A stretch of 64,000 nucleotides of DNA from Rugalucina vietnamica (GCA_964017185.1 OZ024870.1:26125621-26189620); one strand, 5' to 3'; positions 25,201 through 35,113 are shown, counted from the first letter of the stretch. The notes: generated by a model not told the origin, from the letters alone. Numbers and translations are program-made.

Positions 25201-28200
25201 GTAACAAAATATTAAGATAAACAAGATGTTAGTTTTAATTAAAAACAATGAAAAATTAACTGTTCTAGGGAATATATTTTTAGCTCACCTGAGCCGAAGG
25301 CTCAAAAGGTGATCTTATAGGATGGCCATGCTCCGGCGTCCATCCGTCGTCCATAATTTCAAAGATCATCTCCTCGGAAACCGCTTGGCCAATCAAAGTC
25401 AAACTTCATGTGGAGCATCCTTAGGAAGGAGGAACGAAAGTTTATATAAATAGTCCAGGTCACATGACCAAGATGGCCGCCATGCCCATATATGGTAAAA
25501 ACATAAAAAAATCTTCTTCTCTGGAACCGTTAGACTGATTTCAACGAAACTTGGTGTGTAGCATTGTGGACTCTGGCCCATCATAGTTTATATAAATCAT
25601 GACCTTGGGTTGACCTTGACCTATTTTACAGCAAGGTCAATTTTGGTTATATAGGCTTTTAAATGAAAAAAAAAAAGTGAAAACATTGAATTTTTCAGGA
25701 AGTTTTTTAGCCTGTGACTGAAAGTTGGTAGATACAGACAACATGTTGAGTGAATTAAGTGTTGTGAGTATTAAAGGTCAAGGTCATTTCTTGACCTTGG
25801 CCAAAGGTCATTTACAAATCAAATGTAAAACTTACAATAATTACGTAAAACCCAAGGTTTTGGTCAGATTTAACAGAGCGGAAGAAGGTTACATGAAGGC
25901 GGAGCTAAAATTATCAACTGCCTATGACTGGTTTATCGCAACACCTATACACATTAAATGACAGCTTAGTATTCTATTTTTGGAGTAAAGTGACAACCGT
26001 TATACGTCGCTGATTCTTTGATCTCTTGACTGTGCATCACCATTCTGTCTCGTCAGAAATTGGCGAAAGGTGCTTGAATTCTGCAATTGGCAATAATTTC
26101 CTCAGTAACTGTAAGCGCTCGACCAATCAAAGCCAAATTTTATATGTAGTATCTTGGGATGGGGGACTGAAAGTTTATATAAATAAACAAGGTCACATGA
26201 CCAAGATGGCCACCAGGGCTATAAATAGCAAAAACCTTTAAAAACCTTCCTCTCCAGAACCAGAAGGCCTACAATTTTGAAACCTGGCATGAAACATCAG
26301 GGGGAGAATCTCTCCAAAGTTTATATAAATCATGGCCCTTGTATGACCTAGACCTATCTTATGGCTAGGTCAACATGGGGCGCCCATGCATTTGAATGGG
26401 GAAAATTGTCAAAATGTCATTCGAAGGGAAAAACTTGATGGAAATGGGCAAATGGACTGAATATTTATGATTCTGAAAATAAATGTACCCTAGGGGCAGG
26501 TCTGCCCCCACCCTGGGGCAATATACTTGTATATTACCATAATAGTCAAAGATCTTCTTCTCTGATACCGCTTGGCCAATCAAAGCCAAACTTCGTGTGG
26601 AGCATTCTTAGGAAGGGAGAATGAAAGTTTGTATGACTGGTCAAGGTCACATGACCAAGATGGCCACCATGGCTGTAAATAGCAAAAACCTTTAAAAATC
26701 TTCTCCAGAGCCAGAGGGCCTGTGATTTTGAAACTTGGCATGAAGCATCAGGGAGAGGAGCTCTACATAGTTTATATAAATCATGACTTTGGGATGACCT
26801 TGACCTATTTTATGGCAAGGCCAACATAGGTTGCCCATGCATTTGAATGTGGAAAATTAGTAAAATGTAATTAAATGGGGGGGGGGGGGGGACTTTCTTG
26901 GAATATGCAAATGGACAGAAGATTTATGTTTATGAAAATAAATGTCCTCAGGGGGTTGTCTGTGCCTACCTCGGGGCTATATACATGTACATGTATATGA
27001 CCATAATATTCAAACATCTTCTCTGAAACCGCTTGGCCAGTCAAAGCCAAACTTTATGTGGAGCATCGTTAGGAAAGGGGAATGAAAGTTAATATAAATG
27101 GTTCAGGTCACATTACCAAGATGGCTGCCATGGCTATAAATAGCAAAAAACATTATAAATCTTATTCTTCGGAACCGGAAGACCTATGATTTTGAAACTT
27201 TGCCTGAAGCATCAGTGAATGGAGCTCTAAAAAGTTTGTGTAAATCATGACCCCAGGATGACCTTGACCTATTTTATAGCAAAGTCAGCTGAGGTCGCAC
27301 ATCCCAGATCTCAGGTGAGTGTTTATAGGACCATTGGTCCTCTGGTTAATAATACTCTAGCTGAGATGTTTTCTTTGCTGCCTCTATTTGAGTCTTGTAT
27401 TCAAATGCACCCTTTGAGGACCAGGCATGTGAATTTTTTAGATTGGAGGAGTGTTATCAAATATAATAGTATAATAAATCTTTACCATTTCCCGCTAATG
27501 TTAGATTTCTTATGTTAGTTTTCCTGCTGTACCAATAAATAAAAATACAAAATCCCTTTTTAGTGATTGCCTACCTGGTCTTAATTTATGTCTGCTTGTA
27601 CTGCCCCCTATAGTAAAGGACATGCGGTATACAGTATTATATGAAATACATGTACACTATTATATTACTTTTTGAATAAATCTCGAATATCATTCAGGAG
27701 TAGTACACATTCTAATTATGAGCCCCTGCATCAGAAAACCAACAATCTGCATATATATGCAAAACCAAACGCGCAGATCAGCTGTTCAGTAACTGCACAA
27801 CTGATAAGCGCCTTTGTTTTCACTACACAGATAGTACAATCCCTCTTCTTCTTAGCTTCTAGCCTGCTTCTGTGACTGTACAGGCCTGTTTGTGTCGGAC
27901 CTAGTCGGAATCCAAAATTGTTGGTTTTCTCATGCTAAGGCTCATGAATTTAGGATGCAGTGTGTCATCAGCCAGATTTTCAAGGTTCAAACATTTTGAA
28001 ATGGAAAGAGTTCTTAACCTGCCGGGCCAGGGCTGAACTTAATCTTCAGTGTGTTACATATGAGCCGCGTCATGAGAAAACCAACATTTTGCATATGCGA
28101 AAACAAAGACATTGATCAGTATTTGCACAGCTGATAAGCGCCTTTGTTTTCACCACAAGGATAGTACAATTCCTCTTTTACTATCCAAAGTTTCAAGCTT

Positions 28201-30067
28201 CTAGCTTTCTCCTGTGTTTGTACAGTCAGGTTTCTGTCAGACCTGTTCGGAAACCACATTGTTGGTTTTCTCATGACGGGGCACAAATGAAAAAAAAATC
28301 AAAATGTCTATCTAAATGCCAGGCACGCTTTGGTTATTTTCTTTGGTAGGTTTTGATTTACATTGAATTTAAAACTTAAATCAAAATAATGTCTGACCCC
28401 CAGAATGATCGGACACAATCAAAGATGTATTATGTTATTTTCTTTAGATAAACTGTTAAATTATCCAAAACGGGTCAAGAAAAATAATATATCTTTTGTA
28501 CCACAGAGGCATAATTCTTAAATAATTTGAACTGGCGTGTGATAATAGTTGATCAAATATTTTGATATCCGGCTTTGATTTTTCGATTTGACCAAGATAA
28601 TTGTAAATCACTTCTTACCCTTATGATCTCGAGTAAGCCAAGAGACAGGTCTGGACATTTTGTTAACATTTTCTGTCTTGATTGCCTTTTACGACTGACA
28701 TAGTGGCAAGACATTCTGCATCTTAATTGTCTTTAACAAGTCTTACATATGAATAGGCATTCTGTCTTAATTTCTTTTAAACTAGTATGTCTGACATGTA
28801 TGACTATGCATTTTACTCATCTTCCATATGACTAGGCACTCCATTTCTTACTTGTCTGTATATATCTGACATGTGACTAGGCATTTCAAATCTTACCTGC
28901 AAAATTCTTGTTTGGCAAAGTACCATTGAGTGAGCCGGAGAGTGTTCTGATCCTGTCAGCATGCATGAGAGGGGAGATAACCTCCTCATCACTGGACACA
29001 ATTCCTTCCTCGCCCTCGTCCTCTGTCACCAAATCTTCATCGGCAACCTCTTTAAGAAGTTGTAACACTGTTGCGTAACCTTGTGAAAATTCTTTCAGAT
29101 TTGTTGCAAGTTGTGCTGATTCTGGTTCCTCCGAATTTCTGAACATTTTACGTAGTTCGGTGTCGTGAAACAGCACCATTTTGTCATACTCAATTCTCTT
29201 TTCTAGAATATCTATAAGCTTTTTCAAGCATTGGTTTTGGACGCCTGGTTGACCAATGTTGAATATAGTCCGATTCTTTATTAATCTGTCTTGCACATCA
29301 TTTCGCGATATCTGCATGAGTCTTTGATGACTTGACAGTGCAGGTGCAGGTCCGAATGTAACGGAACTTCCCATGGGATGCTTTGCCGAAAGACTTAATT
29401 CGTCCAGTTTTTGTAAAGCACATTTATACTGGGAGACCACCTTTTCCAGCTCTATTTTTAAAGCATCATGAATATTCATTAGTCCATCTTCGGAACTTTC
29501 CACGAGACCATGGCGACCAAGATGGCGGAGACATTTATCCAGATCTCTTTTCTTCAGTCTTAGATATTTTCTGATACCCGGCTCAGTCCAAGTGATAACA
29601 CGCAGGATATTCCTGCAAGACGGATACACACTGTTGGAGTTTTTATCATGTTTGTTGTTGAGCGAAGACTGAGCTGCGAACATTGCCACAAGCCTTTGTA
29701 GAAGCTGATCAACATGAAGTTCTTCTCGGGGAAAGTCTGACGGGCATTCTGTAGTCTCGAACAACTTCACATACAATGCCTCCAAGATGTTTAAACTCTG
29801 CGGAAGGGAATCATGTAAAATATCAATGGGAACTTCTTTCAAAATAGAACTTAACGTTACACAGTTCAGTCTACGAATCAGCGATGCACACTCACCAAAT
29901 TTCTTGGTTTCAAACAGTAGTGCTATTTTTCTCAGAGCAAACTGAGGAGTAATTTCAGTGGCATCTATAGACAGTGAATCGTCCACAAAGCCCTCATGCC
30001 AGCGTACGTTACGCCAGATTTTCTGTACTCGTTGACGAGGAAGCTTTTCAGGTTTGATCCTGTCCAT
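10205..30067 (-). CDS. MIEAP C-terminal-domain protein, five coding exons, 696 aa
   Basis: Coding exons on the minus strand are 30067-28897, 13300-13036, 12590-12410, 12113-11925 and 10489-10205. All have AG acceptors and GT donors, and phases agree at every junction (1, 2, 0, 0); total 2091 nt. Residues 1-390 come from one exon and are unrecognised: mostly helical, with WRNVRWHEGFVDD near 19-30 and an acidic stretch at 342-362. Residues ~442-480 form a charged coiled coil (ERRNQELELEHVRAQLEKS). Residues ~495-696 resemble the MIEAP/SPATA18 C-terminal domain: QFGRLYHEDREAALQAL, AFRSVQ, YIESCIHTAWGLSVQRPP and ILWPALL align with FSDSYSQARLDA, AF, FIQEICCIAFAMQALEPP and HVWPALM of human MIEAP. 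MIEAP acts in mitochondrial quality control and binds cardiolipin. Function here is inferred only. The start ATG follows an acceptor at 30089-30090, so a 5' non-coding exon exists upstream but was not located. Further small exons inside the 15.6-kb intron cannot be excluded. Confidence 0.8.
10553..11573 (+). mobile_element. Family E element (TATCGCACC ends) with ~146-bp tandem units
   Basis: Starts with the hairpin TATCGCACCTGC-TTATA-GCAGGGTGCGATA, followed by a CCGT/CGTT microsatellite (10590-10650). Five to six tandem units of ~146 bp follow, each with TTTTTACGTCGAAGTTTGG, GAAACCTTGCATAGTAATTG and GACCTTGACCTATATTTCACG. The 3' end has GCAGGTGCGATA, an inverted copy of the 5' arm, then the hairpin ACCTCCGCGGAG and TTCTTGTT. 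It sits in the intron between the last two exons of the MIEAP-domain gene. Non-coding; Helentron-like architecture (inference). Confidence 0.75.
13331..13513. mobile_element. Pogo/Tigger-like MITE
   Basis: CAGTCAAACCTCATTATA at left and the inverted counterpart ATTATAATGAGGTTGGTCTG at right, each flanked by TA (ttgTA at left, TAttc at right). The CAGT(C)AAACCTC TIR and TA target are typical of the pogo branch of Tc1/mariner. It is 183 bp and non-coding. It begins only 31 bp from the splice acceptor of the coiled-coil exon (13300), inside the long first intron. Confidence 0.75.
13526..13759 (+). mobile_element. Family A palindromic TIR element (copy 5)
   Basis: A well-preserved copy: GAGCCGCCTTGTGGGAAAACC at left and the mirror ending GGCGGCTC at right, with perfect ATTT/ATTT flanks. 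The palindrome is CTTCGCAG type, with one arm mismatch (CTTTGCAG). It lies 12 bp after the pogo-like MITE. Confidence 0.85.
13948..14142 (+). mobile_element. Degraded V-like tRNA SINE
   Basis: A-box-like CAGTGGCCTAGTAGAGTG and B-box-like GTGTTCAAACCCC, then 'accactatgttctttgaa', 'gctagttaataaccaggaagc' and 'cctgacatgactgaaaattt'. The parts line up in order with the intact SINE at 60431-60655. It abuts the family B element that starts at 14145. Confidence 0.7.
14145..14422 (+). mobile_element. Family B palindromic TIR element (copy 1)
   Basis: TIRs: left 'cattacaaaaacatgcccat', and the right end in reverse complement 'catcaggaaaacatgtccgt'. The central palindrome spans about 14240-14328: CATAGATTGTGGGTACACG, TTAGAACCGCCTC, a CAGC loop, and the mirror arms. 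To its right is the conserved 'acccctgcataccccag...actatataaaagtgggg' block. Non-coding. Confidence 0.8.
14423..15609. other. Intronic DNA without recognised features
   Basis: AT-rich sequence within the first long intron of the MIEAP-domain gene. No repeat edges, RNA genes or coding motifs seen on either strand. Confidence 0.4.
15610..17826 (+). mobile_element. Family G element with ~317-bp tandem units
   Basis: Begins near 'acactaTGCCCCCAAC' and ends with 'CCAACTTTTTCAAAGTTGG' and GGGGCATAAA, so the end carries an inverted copy of the start. The body has about six units of ~317 bp ('cagccccaacaagtgtacc', 'ggctctagcttcaatac', 'ttttgagatatcttgcacac'). An ACAC/ACAG microsatellite plus partial 3' end occurs at 17008-17072 and again at 17744-17816, showing a second-order duplication of ~737 bp. 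Units are >90% alike by eye. The open frames through it are repeat translations and not genes. It lies in intron 1 of the MIEAP-domain gene. Confidence 0.8.
17827..18450. other. Intronic DNA without recognised features
   Basis: AT-rich stretch between two tandem-bodied elements in the long intron. Nothing further can be supported. Confidence 0.4.
18451..22850 (+). mobile_element. Family D element (160-bp tandem body), split by an insertion
   Basis: The start AGCTCACCTGATCCGAAGGC with CACAAGGTGAG forms the family D 5' hairpin, and a CCGTCCGTGTGTGC microsatellite follows. The body has about ten ~160-bp units marked by 'gttgtggccactctagc', 'ggatcttcttcattcttg' and 'gagttatctgcccttgagtg'. The 3' end near 22820 reads 'ctcatgtgagcgatcg', the small hairpin GCCCTTGGGC and 'tacttgtagtt'. 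Unit register is broken at 19851/22239 by the GACGTC element. Without that insert the element is ~2.0 kb. Non-coding. Confidence 0.75.
19852..22238. mobile_element. GACGTC-rich foldback DNA element (family H)
   Basis: Inserted in a family D tandem unit with a CT/CT flank duplication. The outer ends are CCCAGCAGGCACCTGACGTC and the inverted TGTCTGCTGGG. Dozens of GACGTC/TGACGTCA words occur near all termini. Inside are two long inverted arms, 20164-20912 and 21590-22238 (~650-750 bp, readily aligned throughout), and two further CCAGCAG-type termini at 20164 and 20918. It therefore appears to be two or three nested copies. The spacer 20940-21590 is unrelated. No transposase-like frame, so non-autonomous. 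TIR superfamily not identified. Confidence 0.75.
23017..23239 (-). mobile_element. Family A palindromic TIR element (copy 6)
   Basis: GAGTCATGTCATGAGAAAACC at left, inverted counterpart ending cacagctc at right. The palindrome is CTTCGCAG type, but its right arm is shortened: after 'gcgaag' it runs straight into 'cgcctttg', missing the CTGATC block. Intron 1 of the MIEAP-domain gene. Confidence 0.8.
23240..24024. other. Intronic DNA without recognised features
   Basis: AT-rich, with no repeat boundary or coding motif that I can support. Confidence 0.4.
24025..24325 (+). mobile_element. V-like SINE with fourfold 3'-end amplification
   Basis: The head 'ggggtggcatagtgaaag', a weak B box, then TGTGTCCTTGAGCATGACAC (the V-like centre), follow the order of the SINE at 60431-60655. 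The 3' segment 'catagtatcggcatgattg...ataaagctaaa' (52-53 bp) is then present four times (24106, 24159, 24211, 24263), ending in 'aaacaaaccaaacc', which resembles the normal CAAA-type tail. The copies are nearly identical, so the amplification is recent. Confidence 0.7.
24326..25280. other. Intronic DNA, unassigned
   Basis: Open frames at 24429-24665 (+) and 24448-24723 (-) overlap on opposite strands, have no recognisable domain and lack splice context, so I do not call them genes. A short direct repeat 'agtttacattagtttgtgtg' occurs twice near 25045-25090. Confidence 0.35.
25281..27357 (+). mobile_element. Family D element, ~455-bp tandem body (copy 2)
   Basis: 5' hairpin AGCTCACCTGAGCC-GAA-GGCTCAAAAGGTGA. 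The body has about four units, each with 'gaaaccgcttggccaatcaa', 'aggtcacatgaccaagatgg' plus CCGCCAT, an occasional CCATATATGG and 'tgaccttgacctatttta'. The 3' end is CTCAGGTGAGTG, then the hairpin GGACCATTGGTCC and TCTGGTT. Non-coding. It lies in intron 1 of the MIEAP-domain gene. Confidence 0.8.
27720..27943 (-). mobile_element. Family A palindromic TIR element (copy 7)
   Basis: GAGCCCCTGCATCAGAAAACC at left and mirror ending aaggctc at right. The palindrome is CTGTTCAG/CTGCACAA type with mismatches, so it is an older copy. Intronic. Confidence 0.8.
28062..28284 (-). mobile_element. Family A palindromic TIR element (copy 8)
   Basis: GAGCCGCGTCATGAGAAAACC at left and mirror at right (catgacggggcac). 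The palindrome has lost most of one arm ('attgatcagtatttgcacagctgataagcg'). It lies 119 bp after copy 7 in the same orientation. Confidence 0.8.
28285..28896. other. Intronic DNA with diverged 60-65-bp repeats near the first coding exon
   Basis: 28660-28890 contains three or four degenerate units with 'tgactaggcattctg...tcttaattgtcttt...acatatgac' immediately downstream (in transcript sense) of the exon 1 donor at 28891-28896. No coding content. Confidence 0.4.
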
Positions 30068-30120
30068 TCTTCAGGTCAGTCTATGAATCTGCAATGAATT
30101 ACAAAAAAAAATGTTTTATA

Positions 30121-30357
30121 ATTGGCCTTCGCTTGAGGTAACCAACAATTTTAGTTTCTGACCATGTCCGACACAAACCAGGCTGTAAAAGCATGGAAAA
30201 TATCCAAAAGCTTGAAATTTCAGATTTAGAAAGAAGAGATATTGTACTATCTGTGGAGCAAAAACAAAGGCGCTGATCAGCTGTGCAGTTACTGCACAGC
30301 TGATCTGCATCTTTGCTTTTGCATATGCGGATTGATTGTTTTCTGAAGCAGGGGCTC
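30121..30357 (+). mobile_element. Family A palindromic TIR element (copy 9), abutting the first coding exon
   Basis: The left end is decayed ('ttggccttcgcttgaggtaacc') and the right end is clear ('ttctgaagcaggggctc'). The palindrome is CTGTGCAG type, perfect over CAAAGGCGCTGATCAGCTG. It ends ~32 bp upstream of the splice acceptor of the ATG-bearing exon of the MIEAP-domain gene, within its presumed 5' UTR intron. Confidence 0.8.
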
Positions 30358-31077
30358 AAACTGTTTTATACTTCAAGTCTACTGGTAACTGAAAGGACTT
30401 CCAATTTTTTTTTGTGATACGCAGTAACTGCATCTTTTTTGTACCTTGGTGTATGAACAGTTTGTTCTTGACACATATCATTTAAATTTTAGTAGCACTT
30501 TAAACATGTCAACAAGATGTATTTTAACTTTTTAAAAAATTTTGATTTATGAGAGTAAGTTAAAAGCTCTGAAAGCCCGATAAAATCTGTATGGCATATA
30601 TACAAATGGTCCGCTACAAAAGGTTTATTGAGAGATATGCTTGCATTAGAAATGCATTGATATTTTCCCATGAGCTTAACCATGTTAAATATATTGACAT
30701 AGTAAATAAATAGGAAAACCCTGCACCAGACATGCATAGCATGTTTTTCATTGAGATTAAATGTACAAAATAAATAGACTAGAGGTTTTAGTACTGGTTA
30801 TACAATTGCTGAAATGATGATGAAAAAAATTGTAACTGTTTTCAGAGTTGAAAAGAACATATAAATTTTATGTTTTTTTTTATTATACAATAATTAAAAG
30901 GTTAAAATATGTTAAAAGTTAAATCAGAATTCACTGGGCCACAAAGAAAAAAAAGTAAAAATCAATCTGTACTTGAAATATCAATGAAATGGAACCAGAA
31001 TCCATTAGTTCAATTTAAAATATGCAAATGTAATAATGAACAATTTATGAACATATGAGTTTGAAATAATTTGCAAG
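30358..31077. other. Upstream DNA of the MIEAP-domain gene, unassigned
   Basis: AT-rich and low in complexity. Any 5' non-coding exon of the minus-strand gene would lie here or beyond, but no exon can be placed. Confidence 0.35.
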
Positions 31078-31306
31078 TTAACTCATTTAAGCCTGGCGTC
31101 CCTTTTATTGGACATAGGCAAACAGAATAGCCCCAGATGTGACGCCGCAGAACGCGGCCTCCCATCTGGGGCTATTCTGTTTGCTTAGAGAAATGTCATC
31201 GAAAAATTTAATAAAATTTAAAAATCACTCCTGATGCCCCTAAAAATGACAGTGGATTCGACCAAATGATAATGATGGGAGAATCCATTCATCAAATATG
31301 GGTTAA
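31078..31306. mobile_element. Family C TTAA-flanked palindromic MITE (copy 1)
   Basis: TTAA occurs at both edges (31078-31081 and 31303-31306). The ends CTCATTTA and, in reverse complement, CCCATATT form short TIRs. The core is a strong hairpin: CAAACAGAATAGCCCCAGAT, a GC-rich loop with its own GCCGC/GCGGC stem, and the perfect inverted arm. The TTAA target and CYC start suggest a piggyBac-type or other TTAA transposase. Copy 2 at 41435-41663 shares full length. Confidence 0.8.
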
Positions 31307-32633
31307 GTCAAATGTATGAATTGAAACCTTATTATATACTTAAGGAATTAAAATACGCAACACACTTAATTTTATTTTTTACGTATGTATTTGATGTTTT
31401 GATAAAATCCTTTTATGAAATGACCTACTGACTACTTTTTGCACGTGCTGAAATGAGAAAACGTCATTTCATTGACAAAATTAACAACAAAACGTCAAAA
31501 ACTATGAAAAACGCAAATTGTGACGTAAACGTCGGGGCGAAGAGGAATATAAAAAATTCTTTGCATGTGGGTTACGTGACGTCGACTTGATAATGTGCAA
31601 TAAAGACTAGGATCATTGTATACTTAGGTGCCGTCCCATGTTGCACTAAATCTTGTTAACGGAGTGCTGAAGTTTACAATAACGAAAAATGAGTAATTAA
31701 GTCTTTAAATTATTCGATTTTGGCTATTTGTACCTAAATGGTATATATCGAACCAACATACGACACGACATGCTTTTTAATCAACAGTGATGTCACAGGT
31801 ACCGTAGAAATGGATCATCGGAGCGTTTGTTTTGATGTTCGTTAAACAGAATATCACGTTATGTAAAGGAGCGAAACGGATTATATGCTTGGAGTAAACA
31901 CTCGTTTTACGCTCTGTAATCAAACTTTTGGCAATTGATCATTTTTTAAATTAGAAAATTTGAAAAACATAATGAGAGTCTTTAAAATGCAGGATGTTAG
32001 ATTTTGACGTTAAAATGGACGTTTTATGGACGTCTGAAGTACAAAGGTCATAATGTTTACGTAAATAATCATTTTATTGAATATAACGCATGCCGAAGGA
32101 AATCTAACTGGCTTTTGACTCATTTTTTCGATTGACGCTGGTGACGTTAAACGTCCCATAACATACCCAAATGTTACCAACTGATCAATGATAACATCTG
32201 CAATCACTTTTAGGGGTTTTGGAAACAAAATATTGGTTTTGGTTTCAAATTTGACATTTACTGATCATGGTTATAGGGTGAGCTACTGTAGGTCAGTGCA
32301 TTTACGGGTACGCCATTAAGCATACGTAACAGACATTGTGACTCAACCTGTTGCAAGTTGACGTTTAGATATTGTTTTCATATAAGAGGCTCAGTTATAC
32401 CACAGACTTGCATTACAAAGCATGTTTTTAGTAGCCCAAAGTATTTGTTGCGTTTCTTTATTCCTTAAGTATATGTATTCCTGTATGTTTTGAACACAAA
32501 TTTTAATGAAAATTAGTTGGTTACTTGTTATGTCCATTTGTACACTTGATATAGCCATTTGTACAGAAGACAATCCATTACTGTAACCCAACTTTTCATT
32601 ATGAGGCCCATGAAATATATATAGAGGATTTTT
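31307..32633. promoter_or_regulatory. Possible upstream regulatory region of the minus-strand gene
   Basis: This 1.3-kb stretch is largely free of the repeats that fill the window. Between 31440 and 32165 it holds several CRE-like words (TGACGTAA, ACGTGACGTCGA, GTGACGTTAA), more CpG than its surroundings and no open frame of note. It lies 1.3-2.5 kb upstream of the ATG exon and is a candidate promoter or enhancer. That is inference from position and motif content only; no initiator or first exon was identified. Confidence 0.25.
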
Positions 32634-32730
32634 TTTCAGCTGTGAAGTGTAACATTTTCTTTGGAAAAATTCTGATATTTTTAAGATATTTGATCAAAAC
32701 ATAGATTGTGGGTACACTTTGAATAGACTT
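32634..32730 (+). mobile_element. Family B fragment (left half only)
   Basis: 'ttttcagctgtgaa' and then 'gatatttgatcaaaacatag' plus ATTGTGGGTACAC match the left half of family B up to the start of its palindrome, where similarity stops. TIR not preserved. Confidence 0.5.
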
Positions 32731-33019
32731 ACCAAAATAAATTCAGGATTTAATCCAATTCTGTAGATCAGTTTTTACAGAATACATGTACTAGTTTATG
32801 CATCAGAAGCAACAAGATTTTCCATTACTTTACATACAAACTGACCATAAAATCGCCCATTTTCAAAATGGTTTCCAGGCAAAATAAAATTGGAAACCAT
32901 ATTTTTTATTTCACAAATCGCTAGAAGAACATGCTTACCGGTAAATCAAAATAACAAAAAATAAAGAGAATCTATGCATAGGCTTTTTTGTGGTTCTTTA
33001 CCGTAGATCAGGACTAAAT

Positions 33020-34215
33020 TTAGGTTCTAATATACCAGATAAAATGTTGATCCACATCATATTGATCCAGATAAATTTGATCAGGATTAAATTTAGGTTC
33101 TCACTAGACAAAATTGTTGATCCACATCAGATAGAACCAGACAAATTTGATCAGATTCAATTTAGATTTTCACTAGGCAAAATGCTGATCCACATCAGAT
33201 TCATCCAGATAAATTTTAATCCAGATTAAATTTGGGTTCTTATTAGACAAAATTTTAATCCACATCAGATTGATCCAGATAAATTTAACCCAGGATTAAA
33301 TTTGAGTTCTTACTAGACAAAATGCTGAACCACATCAGATTCTTCCAGATTTATTTAATCAGGGTTAAATTTAGGTTTTTAATCCACATCAGATTGATCC
33401 AGATAAATTTTAATCAAGATTAAATTTTGGTTCTTACTAGAATTGTTGATCAACAACAGATTGGTCCAGATATATTTAAATCAGAATTAAATTATGGTTA
33501 TTACTAAACAAATTGTTGATCCATCAGATAGAACCAGATAAATTTGATTGTGATTAATTTGGTTTCTTACTGGAATTTTTTTTAATCCATATCAGACTGA
33601 TGCAGACAAATTTCAGTCAGGATTAAATTTGGGTTCTTACTCAACAAAGTGCTGATCCACATCAGATTCATCCAGATAAATTTTAATCAAGATTAAATTT
33701 GGGTTCTTACATGACAAATTTTAATCCACATCGGATTGATCCGGATAAATTTTCAAAAGGATAAATTTTGGTTCTCAATAGATAAATTCAGATAGAACCA
33801 GATAAATTTACCAGGATTAAATAAAGTTCTTTTTACTCATATTTTAATCCACATCAAAATGATGCAGATAAATTTTAATGAGGATTAAATTTGGTCTTTA
33901 CTAGACAAAATGCTGATCCACATTAGATGATGATTAAATTTTGGTTCTCGCTAGATAGTATCAGATAGAACCAGATAAACTGACCAGGATTAAATTTAGG
34001 TTCTTTCTACTCAAATTTTAATCCACATCAGATTGATGCAGATAAATTTTAATCATGATTAAATTTGGGTTTTACTAGACAAAATGCTGATCCACATTAG
34101 ATGCTCCAGATAAATTTTCATCAGGATTAAATTTGGGTTTTTACTAGACAAAATGTGTATCCACATCAGATTACTCTGATAAATTTGATCCACATTTAAT
34201 TGTGGAACCAGTCAG
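33020..34215. repeat. Diverged satellite, ~80-bp units
   Basis: About 14-15 units containing 'gatccacatcagattgatcc', 'agataaattttaatcaggat' and 'taaatttgggttcttactag', with variable deletions and length 60-85 bp. No coding potential; the frame at 32990-33229 is repeat translation. Units are diverged, pointing to an old array. No terminal repeats or target duplication seen. Confidence 0.8.
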
Positions 34216-35113
34216 ATGGGGATCAATATTTTGCTTTATGTGAACACCTATTTCATACACATCATCCTGATGAGGCTGATGTGTGTTCATTAATACAGTA
34301 TAGTGTTAAGGCATCCTATTGAAAGCAAAAAAAAAAAAAAAAAAATGAATACCTTGTTTGATTGTATGTAGTACTAGCTTTTAGCTTGCTGCCATATTGT
34401 TGAGCAGGTCATCTGTTTGTCACCGTCTGAATGGAATAGAATATTAGCCAGCCTGAAATGGTTACTATGTTATCATTTTATATTCCAGAGTGAAACATAA
34501 CTCAAATTATTATTCCTCTAAACAATTGTCATCAAAGTAATATCTTTTCTTACTCAAGAATGGAATTTAGTTTGCAATCATTAATTATCCCAGAGATTTA
34601 ATAATGAAGTATCTCTTGAAAATATAATAGTTGGCAAAATAATGTTTTATTTTTCCACATTTTTTCCAGGGTAAAAAGTCACACTTCTTACATAAGTGAA
34701 AGCAAAGTCACTCTTATTATTTTTTTTTTTTTTTTTCTCAGAAAAAATGTACATTTGGTATTGATGTTCTGTAATTATTTGTTCATTTTGTTTTGCATTT
34801 CTTAAGAAAACATTGTCTTCACTGCTATCTAGGCCTTTCAATCCATCAAATTTTAACTGACATTTTAATTACTGCATTGTTTATAATTATTACCTTATAT
34901 CTTTTTTGTTACATGTAATTATTTTTCCTTTCAATCAGTCATACTTTTGTGTCATGTTAATATCCTAATTAGTACAATGCAATGTTATTTTCAAAGTTAT
35001 CTTCGACACTGTTCGACTCCGTGTGTCAGTACCGGTAAACTGGAATAGCACCGAAAATTCCTTCCAATAACTGTTTGCAATGACTAAGATAAGCACAGAC
35101 AGAAGTAACAAAT
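34216..35113. other. Unassigned AT-rich DNA
   Basis: Contains an A18 run at 34329-34346 and a T run at 34719-34735. Nothing else recognised. Confidence 0.4.

Noticed and set aside
31480-32170. Another copy of the GACGTC element
   Set aside because: A few ACGTC/GACGT words occur but no CCCAGCAG ends or arm sequence; treated as CRE-like words in unique DNA.
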